NCBI RefSeq assembly: GCF_905475345.1
Contig: NC_066594.1
Location: 4,387,501-4,451,500, forward strand
From: Vespula vulgaris
Lineage: Eukaryota; Arthropoda; Insecta; Hymenoptera; Vespidae
Reading direction: 5' to 3'
DNA length: 64,000 nucleotides
How positions within the stretch are numbered: position 1 is the stretch's first letter; every line of letters begins with the position of its first letter. The notes beneath the pieces were generated by a model. The model was not told where the DNA came from. It was given only the letters and a program-made list of their open reading frames with translations, and searched no databases. The position numbers were made by a program, and so were the translations under genes. Positions 53,858-64,000 of the stretch are shown here, piece after piece.

Positions 53858-54195
53858 CCGTTAGTCGAAGTAATCGTACGTAAGGACATGTATAGCGAGG
53901 AGGAAAAAGGAAGGAAGGGAAAGAGAAAGGATGAAAGGAGGAATAGATAGAAGGAGGAAGCGTAAGCTCGGGAGTCAATTTCCTGAATTCGGTAGTCGGC
54001 GAAGCTTATACAAGAGTAACCCGGATTTCCTGCGGACGCTTGCTGTGCGTCCTTCGATTTCAGAAATCCAGGCATTCCGATGCGTCTGCAATTCAATGAG
54101 GATCGCCATGGCGGATATGTAAAACGCAAACCGCTCGGGTTACGATAGGATTAAGAGGAGCAGCTTATGAAATTTCATTTCCACAAGAGAATCGA

Positions 54196-54261
54196 AAGAA
54201 GAGAGGAAGAAGAGGAAGAGGAGTAGGATGAGGAGGAGAAGGAGGAAGAGGATGAGGAGGA
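54196..54261. repeat. GGA/GAA polypurine tract
   Basis: Almost pure purine on the plus strand. It lies in the putative first intron and reads as a pyrimidine tract in the transcript. Confidence 0.88.
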
Positions 54262-54676
54262 TTACCATGAAACCGTTTGAAACGCAAGGATGTTACCGTA
54301 AAACTATAGAGCGTTGGACCGGACGCAGTGCGACGTCGATCGCGAAGGAGGCGCCTAGTAGTAGAGAAAGTAGAGGTGGTGGAGAAAGAGGAAGAGGTAC
54401 AACTCGGTATGGTCAAGAGGCAAGTGGGAACCTCGAGGGTCAGATCGTACGAGGAGGCCAATTCCTTCGTAAATTCCGGTAGGCTATTCCCGAGAAACGA
54501 GTTTCCATTCGATTTGGTCGGCTGCCTTCGTTTTCCTTCCTTGGTGGATGGACGAAACAAGCAGCAAAGATACGGACATCCGAGCAATGTTGTCCATCCG
54601 AGTCCTTCGGACTTTTTCTTGTCGATCGATTTAAAAGAATGAGTCGGTATCCACCTGATCGAAATCGATTTGTTAC

Positions 54677-54785
54677 CTAGCTCGATTCTCTTTTCCCCTT
54701 GGCTAACGAGAAAACGACAATGTAGGTAAAGATGTACAGGTAATAGACCAACATATAGAGAAAAGTGAAAGAAGTTGCATTCCAT
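54677..54785 (-). CDS. candidate first coding exon with signal-peptide-like N-terminus
   Basis: An ATG at 54785-54783 opens a 36-codon frame with a hydrophobic segment near its start (residues 10-21, LYVGLLPVHLYL) followed by CRFLVSQGEKRIEL. The start context AACAATGG is good for insects, and an in-frame TGA lies 15 bases upstream, so the frame begins here. At TAG/GTAACA (intron from 54676) one base is left over. That is the phase needed to join the Ig exon starting at 53702: G plus TT gives the Val of VPLVN. The predicted intron is 974 bp. Weak points are the non-consensus +5 base of the donor, a mediocre hydrophobic core, and the one-in-three chance that phases match by accident. If real, it supplies the secretion signal for the Sidestep-family protein. 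Confidence 0.35.
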
Positions 54786-55038
54786 TGTTCTTCCCTTTCA
54801 TTCTTAGATATTAACTTTTGGGATACGACCAACGATCATCCTTAAGGTGTTCGTTAAACGCGAAGATTTACAAATTCACCCAACTTCAGGCAAATATGTA
54901 TACCAATGAGTTTACTTATTTATATTCAACAGATAGGTTGGCCAAGAGGGAAGCCGCGATAGGGCCATATATTAGCCACGAATAGCATGCGAACGTGTAG
55001 TTTAAATACCAGAGGAGCCTTGAAAGCCGTTTCGATTA

Positions 55039-55323
55039 ATGGAATTCCGCAACATGTCCGCAATTAACCCTCAAAGACCCGAGGCGTTGGGTGAAATGTC
55101 CAGCGCGCTAATGGTGAACGAGCCTCGTGTTGCATCCGAAACACATTTAATGAATTCATTATCGATCGAAATCAGCGGCCAACGAGAGTCGAACGAACGA
55201 GAGGATAGTCAGCTGCTCAAAACATTGGACAAAGATCCAATGTATGAAAATTGCAAATTATCGACGGTGTGCAATGCCACGAACGAACTGCATCGACGTC
55301 GCAGTACGACAAACACGATATGA
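55039..55323 (+). CDS. possible small plus-strand ORF, 94 aa, unidentified
   Basis: This ATG-initiated frame has unusually protein-like, non-repetitive composition. It begins MEFRNMSAINPQRPEALGE and later has DSQLLKTLDKDPMYENCK and CNATNELHRRR. An acceptor-like TTTATATTCAACAG ends at 54932, about 106 bases before the ATG, so the ORF could sit in a downstream exon. The second ATG (55054) has the better start context. The next plus-strand frame opens at 55248 and stays open to 55466 with equally protein-like residues. An AATAAA lies at 55524-55529. The ORF is divergent from the Sidestep-family gene on the other strand. No domain was recognised. It may be a real small gene, a frame-broken remnant or a chance frame. 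Confidence 0.25.
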   Translation: MEFRNMSAINPQRPEALGEMSSALMVNEPRVASETHLMNSLSIEISGQRESNEREDSQLLKTLDKDPMYENCKLSTVCNATNELHRRRSTTNTI

Positions 55324-55466
55324 GTGAATTTACGATGAATGAAATAAATCCTTGGGAAACAAAATATATCATTGATGAAAAGCGATTGATGGAATCTGAC
55401 ATATCACGACTTTTCATTTTCAAACATTCAAATATAAAATTTTACGGTGAGACGAAAATAGACTAG
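55248..55466 (+). pseudogene. second open frame overlapping the 94-aa ORF, possible frameshifted continuation
   Basis: This frame is offset by minus one from the ORF ending at 55323. It has no upstream ATG before the overlap and reads SQYDKHDMSEFTMNEINPW, then DEKRLMESDISRLF, up to a TAG at 55464-55466. The stretch following the overlap looks like plausible protein. The pair would join into one reading frame of about 145 codons if a single base had been lost, or two gained, between 55248 and 55320. Splicing could also be involved: GTGAAC after the codon ending at 55113, to CAG before TACGAC near 55298, keeps phase. I have no homologue to test this against. Confidence 0.15.
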
Positions 55467-57411
55467 TGATGCATTACATCATTCCTTATGTAGGGTATAG
55501 AATGTCTTCACACATGTTTACACAATAAAACTACACATAAAACTATGATATATTTACATATTAAAAATTATGTAAGAGACAGATAAGTTTTTTAGTCACG
55601 CCCTAACTCTTCGATATCAACCGAAAGACTCTCTGTGTCCATGTAATCAGATTCCTTATTTACATCCCATCGTCACAATCTAACAAAGCATTTTTTTAAG
55701 TAAAACAATATCGACCACCCTGTCTATTCGCCTACACATATATCATATCATACCTTATCACAGATATATTTTACGATAGTTTACAGTTACTGCATAGTGA
55801 TTCATAGCTATTTTTATTGCTCGACTCGATGTATCCGATACTGTCTGACTAATCAAAAGACAAGATCATTTTGTACTCACTGACCGACATTGGAATATCC
55901 TGTTGAGTTTAATCTCGTTGTACGACAAAAACCACTTAAACTATAACGACGAGGTAAGCTTTTAACGAATAAAAACGTGCTTATGAATGCTGTTTCCCTT
56001 TCGAAAAGCTGGTTAGCTTTGTGTATTTCACGTTTTCCAGTTGACAACGCGTACAATATTCATTTTTTTTGGAGGGTTCGCGAACAGATTAAAAATATAT
56101 TTCCAAAGTAATTAGCTCAAAGATAGGAAGCTAGAGCAAAGTTTCATGACTGTCGCTATAAATATGTCGTATCGACGTTCGTAGCTATGGATACAATTTA
56201 CGCGATGTATCACCGAACTTTATCGCAAAATGGAACCAATTACCTGCATAATTTCGCAAGAATGCTGTAACGAAAATCGATAATCGAAAATGATCTACAC
56301 TCTAGTTGTTTGTTGAGCTCTCGTATATTTATAACGTTCCTGAAAGCATTCACGATACGAGCTCTACGCGTACGGCGCGTTATAATTAACGGTGAACAAG
56401 CGAAGGTTTCTCATTGCATAAGTCATAGGAATATATTGTCTTTGACTTTAAATGAACGTACTTTCTAACGAAATTTTAATTAAAGCTCGTCTATAGCAGT
56501 AATCAAATATACTTTTAATAATTGCATATTTCCAAAGTAAATTGATTGAGAATTAAAAATAAAAAAGAATTTATTTCGTTTATAAGAGCAAGACATTTCG
56601 ATTCAACGGTCTCAATTCAACGAAAACTTAATTTTGCAAATTACTTTCGCTAATGTTTACACAGCTATACGCGTAACGGAGATCGATAATGATAGTTCTC
56701 GAAATTGTATTCGGATATCGATATCGAATACGACGGATGACGAATGCAATGGAAACGCTCGGTCTTATCGCATTAAATGCACGACAAGCGTGTAACCATA
56801 ATTCATATATCACGTGTACGAAATCCTCGATTAGAACATCGTGGTAATTGTGAATCCAAAGAGCGACAAGGATCGCTAGTATTACTTTTCTTTATTATCG
56901 AATAATATCCATTAAGTACTCGAAAGCATTGCTTTAATCGGAAATGGTAACGATCGGAATGAAATAATACGGGTATGTAAAAAAAAAAATAGTATAGTTT
57001 TCTTTCAACTTTTATATTTCAGAAATTGAATAAAGGTTTTGGCGAAAATAAAACAGAATAAAGAAAAAAGAACAGAGGAAGAAATGTTTTAAATGAATGA
57101 AAAAAAAGAAGAATAAATGTCAAAGTCTGTTAAAGTTGATATGAATTTTTCCCAAGAGTCAGAGTTAAACTGATTCGAAAGTTTTTTCTAAGGTGGGTTA
57201 TTGAAGGTGACACAACTCGAGGTTTCGACATTTACGTTATCGAAGTACGATACATATACGATATGTATGGAACGAGTGAACTAAATATATCATCTCTCAT
57301 TTCATAAATCTTGTATCCACAAAGGTGCAGATTGATCGTAAGCATGTAATCGATATCGTGATTATGCTTGAATCAGTTACGTATGAATATGGATGCTACG
57401 TTAGATCATCC

Positions 57412-57447
57412 CAAGTGCCAACGCAATTAAGCTAGCGTTGGTACTTG
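57412..57447. repeat. 13-bp stem with 10-base loop
   Basis: CAAGTGCCAACGC pairs with GCGTTGGTACTTG with a single G-T wobble. The loop is AATTAAGCTA. Pairing does not extend convincingly outward, so a microRNA precursor is not supported. Confidence 0.75.
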
Positions 57448-58402
57448 CAGAAGTCAATTCGATAACTACGTTAGCGTGCGTTATCGTGTAGTTCCGATTA
57501 TCGTCGAAGCTATAGGAAAGGAGGACTTACGGGAGAAATTACATTGGGCGAGGATATACGACGGATATAATTTATAGTTCCGCTACCATTAAACTATACT
57601 ACGTAATGCCATTAGGGGAATCTATGTACGTGTATCATTGGAACGAGGGGAAAGAATACAAAGTAAATGTACGATAACATAGACGATTGATATATGTTGA
57701 TGATTGGTATTGTACACCTGGGAATAAAAGTATAAACTAAAAAGAAGATGATAGATATATTTTTAACGTATCGCTATATGCTGAAGATTTTATCTTTGAC
57801 ACGTGTTAAATGCGAAATAAAAACTTATTTTATTTGTTTTCAGATTTCATCTCAAAGCAACTACGTGAAACTTCTTTTTCTCTCGTCATGACGTGAATAC
57901 GATACTAAACAAAATTTATTTTACTTTTTCATGTTACATATCAAATTGGTATTAAGTGTATAATAAAAAATAAGTGCACGAAAAATCCGTTCAAACAAAA
58001 AATAAATTATTTTATAAAAGCATCTGAAGTACTTATAAATGTCCATTTCAATTTTTGCTGGGATACTTTAAATAAGTACTGTCGATCGAAATTTCGATGT
58101 TGGAGAATTTAATGATTCAGGTTTTCGAGCATCGAACGAAGCAATCAAAATTCTGTTTTTTTCGTTTTCTCTTTCTCTCCCTTTATTATTGTTAGTTCTA
58201 TGAATCTATAACCGAAAGTCTTTTCACGATGAAGAGACGAACGAAACAGTTCCATTTTAATCAAGCAGTCGATCCGGCGATTAAAACACGTTGGCGTGAT
58301 CGTACCTGGTGCGAATTAACTCGAGGCAAGAGACCAGTAGATGCGCACTATTACGGTCGCAGCCGGTACGCTCGGATGGACTCGCGAATAGCGCGGATAG
58401 AA

Positions 58403-58406
<4 letters not shown>

Positions 58407-58438
<32 letters not shown>
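58407..58438. repeat. (AG)16 microsatellite
   Basis: Uninterrupted AG run. Confidence 0.96.
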
Positions 58439-58442
<4 letters not shown>

Positions 58443-59273
58443 TTGAGATGAGAGAAGGAGAGAGGTGCAGGGATAGTAGGTCCGTTATTTAGGGGTAGTT
58501 AAGTGTCCCGAGCAGCCCCTGCCACCCTCGAGCGTTTCTACGGTGCAAGTCTCTTCAACTTGGCAAACCGTTTGCTTGCACCCAGCGTATCAGCCTGGCT
58601 ATTGTCTGCCGCCATTGTACCACACCCCTTTCATGCCCCTACCTTCTACCTCTTCCTCTTCCCATCCCTTCATCGCTGCCGTGTTAAGTGACATGGTACC
58701 ACCTCGCAATAGCACGAATTAGAAGCCACGTTAATCAGATCCTTAATTTTCTCGACGTCTCAACGTGGAATAGGAAACACCGACAATGCTGCCAACGGGA
58801 GAACACAAGTGATCTCATTGTATTGCCTTTGTCCCTTGAGTTTCGATTATTCTTTTTAATGTTCGACCCTTTTTTCTCCTTTCCTATTCGATCAATATCC
58901 ACGTTCGTTCTTTTAAAGAAACATTTTCAAATTTTAGCTTTACGATACGGAATGATTACAATTAATGATTTTGTCCTTTCAATTTTTGTCTTCTCATGTC
59001 AAAGAGAATATATACATATACGATGCGCATGTCTTATATTAATCGGTAAAACTTGATGTATCGCGCGTTATTCATTGCTTTCTCCGACAAAGTACATAAC
59101 ATGTCATTTGTCTTTAAAAAGAAAAGCATTCTCACGCAGAACAATAAAGTTTTAATTTTTTTTCTTTTACGTTCTGTTTTTATGTTGTTGTTCCATGAAG
59201 CCAAAGAACGAGCGTGAATCTTTTTTAAATACAACACGTGGACCGTTTTAGAAACGATGAGCCTGCAGGAAAA

Positions 59274-59321
59274 GGGAGAGAGACAGAGAGAGAAAGAGAG
59301 ATAGAGAGAGAGAGAGAGAGT
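59274..59321. repeat. GA-rich tract
   Basis: GA run with AC, AA and AT interruptions. The Arg/Glu-rich start of the plus frame beginning at 59238 comes from it. Confidence 0.92.
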
Positions 59322-62300
59322 AAGGATGGCAGGAAACGCCAAGCAGTTCATAAAGTCCACACTGAGACGGTCTTTGTCTTTGAATTTGTGGTAGATTCAG
59401 TGAAACCAACCGTAACGTCAGCCACGCTTGGAACTTCGCCGGTAGAGAAAGTGAAAAGGGAGAAAGGGTCCAAAAATACCAAATCGGACGCTTTATTGCG
59501 TATTTACATATCCCTGCGAATCCCTGCGACGTTTCATAAAATTCAACGTCTTTACGAGGGTCGAATGGTCGGGAGTAGTCGCATTGCCGAAGGCTTTTAC
59601 GCCTTTGAATTATTTCGCGATAAGAATTTTTACTCTACAAAGGATGGTTTCTACTTTTTACGATTCGAACCCTCGACGTCTCCTATCGTTTTTATTTTCC
59701 GCATTGAAATGAGAAACCGGATCCGTATGTAATGGAAAACATTTTAGTAGCTTGCCGATGAAAGTCGGCAGTGCGAATCAAAATACCGATTGTATCATCG
59801 CATGTTACATTTTGTTTCTTTAAAAATCCCGTCTTTCTATTCAAAAATCTAATCTAAAGAATATACATAATAAAAAATATTAAAAATTATTCGTCAAATA
59901 TGACATATGATGAATGAAATATCTCACTATTTTTTTTATTACACACACAGTACAATTTTTTTTATTGCAAATAAGTATTAATATCCGTATATGCATAGAT
60001 ACGCTTTAGCTTGTCTATTAAATTTCTATTTTAAAATTCTCAAAAGCGCTTTCGAGTTTGATTCGTAAAAGTTGGAATTTTTTAATTCTTAATCGGTACA
60101 TCATTCACGTAAAACAAATTACTTCGGAAGTTGGTGAAGGAGAATAAGTTTTATTTATGTTCATGGAATTCACACTGGAAGTCTATAGCGAAAGTCTATA
60201 TTGTCAAAGAAGTATTCTAGAGGATGGAGAGAAAAGTGGTTAGAAGAGAATATATAAAAATTAAAAAAAAAAACATATGGCGATTTTCCAAACTCTACAA
60301 CTTCGTAAAGCCGAACTAAGGAAAATTAATTAAGACGTTTACGAGTACGTCCATGAAAACTGTTTCGAGAGTAGTAGGAAAAGATAAAAAAGAGGATAAA
60401 GAGGGTGAGTCTCGTAAAATTCGACGAAAAAGTGGATTAACCGAAGTTTCTTCCATACTCGTTTAGGACGAGATCGAAAAAGTCGTGGGATGAAAAATAA
60501 TAAAGATAAAATGACTGTTGCGATCAAGCTTCGGACGAGACCACGACGCTATTTAGGATTCGATGGTCCATCTTACGAAGGCCGGCCGATATCCTTGATG
60601 ACTAGGAAGGGTCGGAAAGTCAAACTATAAAATTCCATGCTATTGGTCATCGAGAAGGAAGTAGTAAATCAAATCGACTTTGATACATAGGCACTTTCAT
60701 AGAAAGAGAAACGTGCAATTAAGCGATTGATACGGTTAATAAAATTTCGATTGTGTGCTCGAGTGATTGAACTTTTCGAAATTGATAAGTCGGTTAACGC
60801 GATTTCGGTTCATCGTTTAATTACGAAGAAGAGACAAAGAAAATAGACGATATCGGAAGAGCTAGAGGTAAAGAGAAAGTAGATATACATTTCCATTTCG
60901 CGGCTAAGAAAATGAATCCATAATGCGTCTAATAAGAAACTACGTGGCAACGGAGTCGATGGAACTAAGAACTTCGGGCAGTTACTGGCGAATGAAAGGA
61001 AACGGGAGTGCAAAAGTTGATAGGATTGAACGCGAAGAAAAAATAGAATGGCAAAAGCAACATCGCTGCAACGATAGGATGATAGAATTCGTAAAGCAAA
61101 TGTTATAAATTTTATGAGTTTAAAAAGTAATCACGATAAGTTTGATTCTACCTTTTCTCGAATCAAAACATCTCAAAGCAAATGTACGAGCATATCGTAT
61201 TTTGTCGGTTTCGATTTGTTGCGGTTACTTTTAATATTTACACGGTGAACGTAAAAAAAAGTGGTAGAGTGCATAAAGGTTAGCGTAAAAGAAAAATCTT
61301 GGGATCGATCGGCAAAACTTTATAACGTAGTAAAGAGAAAAATATGAAGACTTTGGTGATAAAAAGGAGAATAAAGTCGATGGTAAATTATTTATCGATT
61401 CTTAAAAAGTAAAAGGAGCAATGAAAGAGAGGAGAAAATATTGTAGATTTAAGCGTATCGTAGTGGTTGCTCGTCCTCATCGCGAGGGAGTCATAGTTCG
61501 CTGGAAAGCAGGCTAATTGAGAGGTTACTCCCTAGAGAGCAGAACGAATCGCTTAGCTATCCCACTTCCGACGTCTCCGCTTCTGGAAGGCGTAAGACAG
61601 TGCATAGGCATCCCTTTGCATGGTCCCCAATGACGGACAACGTCGACTCGTTCGTTTAAAGCGTAACGACGTCGGACCGGAATTATTAATAGAGCTTTAG
61701 CCCTCTGGGCATCCATTGTTGTCGGAGCTTCGGTTTCTCTCCGAAGTTCCTTCTTGGAGTTCTGGGCGATGACTGCCGATGTCGATGATAGGAAACGTTC
61801 GCATGAGAAACGACGAGAGAATCCGAAGGGAAGAAAGGAGCAAAGTAATCACAGCGAAACTGGGACAGAGAGGCGAACGGTTCGAGAGAGATCTGTCGAT
61901 CGTCGATATCTCTATAATATCAACAATGAGCTCACTCTGAGAGCGCTGGCGCCGGAAAATTAAAGCGCTTTCTTTGCTTCGAAATAGAAATATATTTTTT
62001 TTGCGTGGCACTCGTAAGCATATTGTGAATTCCTAAGGTTAAATACGTCTCGCAAAACCGTATATCTAAAGGTAGTCGTCATAAGAAACCAATAGTGTCT
62101 CAACGGTGCCGCGAGTTATGCAAGACGGTCCTTTCTCTGGAAGAGACGCTGAGGGTAACAAGAGAGGCTGGTTAACAGGACGCGTTGTGACACTGAATTA
62201 CGAGCAACGGAAGGTAGGACGCGGCCACTTCCGCCTGTAATACAGTTTGCGCAACAATGGTATTCACAATAGCCCAAAGGGCGGCAGCTAACGTCGGCCT

Positions 62301-64000
62301 CTCTTCGGAGACGTTGCCCTTTGACCGGTTAGGATCAAAGCTACGTTCCTTCTCGAACATACATAATTCCCTTCGCGATTTTCTCTTTGCAATTTAAAAT
62401 TTCATCCGCGTTTCTAGAATCTATTATCATCCAATCTTATTTTATATTTGAATTATTTTAAAAGAATTTTTTAAAATCTCTGAAAGAAGAAACAAGAAAA
62501 TACACTTTGCGATTTTAGCTCGTTACTGCTTTCAAATCGAAAGCAAATAAATAGAAAAACTTGATCCCGTTAATGTCCGATAATACTTTTGGTGCAATCA
62601 AACGATCGCTTTACTCTTAATCGCGCAACGAAAGGAAACGGAAGTTTAGAAAAGTTTTTTCTTCTCACAATCAAAAGAAAAAGTAGAAAAGAAATTTATG
62701 GGAAAGGAACGGTGGCAGCGAACGAAGAGCTAATACTTTTTTATTCACTTTGCAAAGGTATGCGAGGAACTTGTCGCGAGATCAATGCTATGCAAAATAA
62801 ACACGAATGACAGCGTGAAATTGAATTAATCCTGAATTAAGAAATGACGTGGAGAGCAAGGAAGATGAAAGAGTGTACAAAAGAAAGAGTGAGTGATATC
62901 GCTGAGAGAAGAAGGAACAGAAAGAGGAGCTTTGTTGGAAAACTTTAAATAATGTTTGTAAACTTCGTCCAAAGTAATTCGCGTAAGAAAAGCGGCTTCG
63001 TGATCTGTAGTAATGAACAAATCGAGTTTACATCAAGTTGACGACATTTCCTGATATAATAGCGCGATTTCTACAGCGATTATACAGCAACGAACAACAA
63101 AAATACGTTTTATTCGCTTCGTTATTGACTGCAGTGGCAAATGAATGAGTTGTTCTTTTGAATCGTGCCAAATAGCTAATACATTTTTTTACTGAAATTC
63201 ATTCCTCACGTAGATGTACAATCTGTTTGATTCCTAACTGTTTTCAATTATTCCATGAAAAAACGAATTTCGTTATTATTTATTTTACAAATATCTTTTA
63301 ATGGTATTATTTTACATATATTATGGGATTATATATATATTATGTACCTATATAAATGGAAAAATCAGAGAGGAAACAGTGCAGGGATTATTTAGAGATA
63401 ATCCGTTTATTTTCCTTTACTATTCTGTTTTCATATTCCAGCTGATTTTTGTTGTCATTCGGACCAGGATTGTTCACGATGGTGGTTACACGATGTTCGT
63501 TTGTGACTAATTCATATATCGTTGAATATTTTGACGATAAAATTTTACCACATTGTTTAACTGTAATAAATATCGTTAAAATAATACATATATAAATATA
63601 CGGAGGATTATATCGAACAGCTCGATGAGCTACAAATAAACACATTATAGATTATTCAATATGAGGCTGCTAGTCGCGTACGTTCGGAAATGTAGAAATG
63701 TAATATTTCGATGAGAGCAAAAAGTTTTTACGACGTAATCGTATTTCTTATAGAATTTCATATAAACATTCGTGTCTACTAAATGAATGTAATTGATGAG
63801 CCATTGAATCACTGGGAGCTATGTACCACGGGCATGGATGTATTGGTATTTGCTTGTCATCCCAGTCAGTAGTGTCACGTAACTAGTAAATGTCCGGTCT
63901 GTGCCGAGCGAGATAGGTCCGCGCGTACTCTAGTCTATCATCAACGAAGCACTTTCATCTTTACCCATAGCATACGTTGTGTTATACTAACTAGTAGTGC

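Larger units (their letters stand above)
53703..54676 (-). other. putative first intron of the Sidestep-family gene
   Basis: This is the sequence between the candidate signal exon and the Ig exon, read on the minus strand. It starts GTAACA and ends in a pyrimidine-rich stretch and CAG. It contains an (AT)n run at 53837-53857 and a GGA/GAA-rich purine tract at 54196-54261. The frame of the Ig exon stays open through the acceptor up to 54129 and includes an in-frame ATG at 53823-53821. An unspliced N-terminus is therefore also formally possible. Confidence 0.35.
55530..64000. other. noncoding stretch 5' of the candidate first exon
   Basis: On the transcribed minus strand this lies upstream of the candidate signal exon, so it may contain the promoter or untranslated exons. 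I cannot place either. It holds a 13-bp stem at 57412-57447, GA tracts at 58407-58438 and 59274-59321, and GC-richer islands at 58500-58700, 61500-61760 and 62100-62350. The 164-codon plus frame at 59238-59732 starts at GTG inside a GA tract and has no recognised domain. 59760-61440 and 62400-64000 show no gene. Confidence 0.45.

Noticed and set aside
53703..54129. Upstream part of the 186-codon frame containing the Ig exon
   Set aside because: Most of it is intron read-through: it crosses an (AT)n run and a strong acceptor. Only 53573-53702 is taken as secure coding sequence.
54604..54630. Hairpin AGTCC-TTC-GGACT followed by T's, resembling a bacterial terminator
   Set aside because: The context is a eukaryotic nuclear gene region; a 5-bp stem beside T's is expected by chance.
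54165..54676. Remainder of the 206-codon minus frame after the candidate donor
   Set aside because: Pro/Ser-rich residues from the GGA tract and no domain; best explained as intron read-through.
59650..59690. A GGTTCGAATC word (minus strand) resembling a tRNA B box
   Set aside because: No A box or acceptor-stem pairing lies at the proper distance on that strand.
1..64000. Search for transposons, telomeric TTAGG arrays and viral remnants
   Set aside because: No transposase, reverse transcriptase or capsid-like frame, no long terminal inverted repeats and no TTAGG array were seen by eye.

Overview
This window looks like nuclear DNA from an insect, most probably a hymenopteran, and a bee would fit best. 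It is AT-rich, yet CpG is plainly not depleted (TCGA, CGCG and ACGA occur throughout), it holds many (GA)n and (AT)n microsatellites, and it has almost no protein-coding sequence. The taxon is inferred from composition and from one exon. It was not read from a diagnostic marker.

The one securely recognised coding element is a 130-bp internal exon on the minus strand (53573-53702). It encodes the N-terminal half of a V-set immunoglobulin domain of the Sidestep family, the insect cell-surface ligands of Beaten path receptors. Transcription of this gene therefore runs from high to low coordinates. Two models for its N-terminus lie just upstream: a spliced signal-peptide-like exon (54677-54785) whose phase matches, or an unspliced start at 53823. 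I could not find the exon with the second half of the Ig domain in 1-53572, so that interval is read mainly as one very large intron. A second, much weaker minus-strand exon candidate lies at 47691-47793.

Layout: 1-11200 is AT-rich noncoding sequence with simple repeats. 11200-13340 is a purine-rich, more GC-rich block. 13340-22100 holds nested E-box palindromes, a 12-bp minisatellite and the longest GA run. 22100-30600 has several GC-richer islands with overlapping but unconvincing open frames. 30600-47690 is mixed intronic sequence, ending in a cluster of alternating GA and TC tracts. 47794-53572 includes a group of CRE-like motifs beside a TATA-like site. 53573-54785 is the 5' part of the recognised gene. 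55039-55466 is a possible small plus-strand gene or frame-broken remnant. 55530-64000 is noncoding as far as I can see.

No tRNA, rRNA, CRISPR array, recognisable transposase or reverse transcriptase was found. Most long open frames are shadows of simple repeats or of GC-richer patches. The features most worth testing are the N-terminus of the Sidestep-family gene, the plus-strand open frame pair at 55.0-55.5 kb, and the strong strand bias of the GA/CT tracts relative to transcription.
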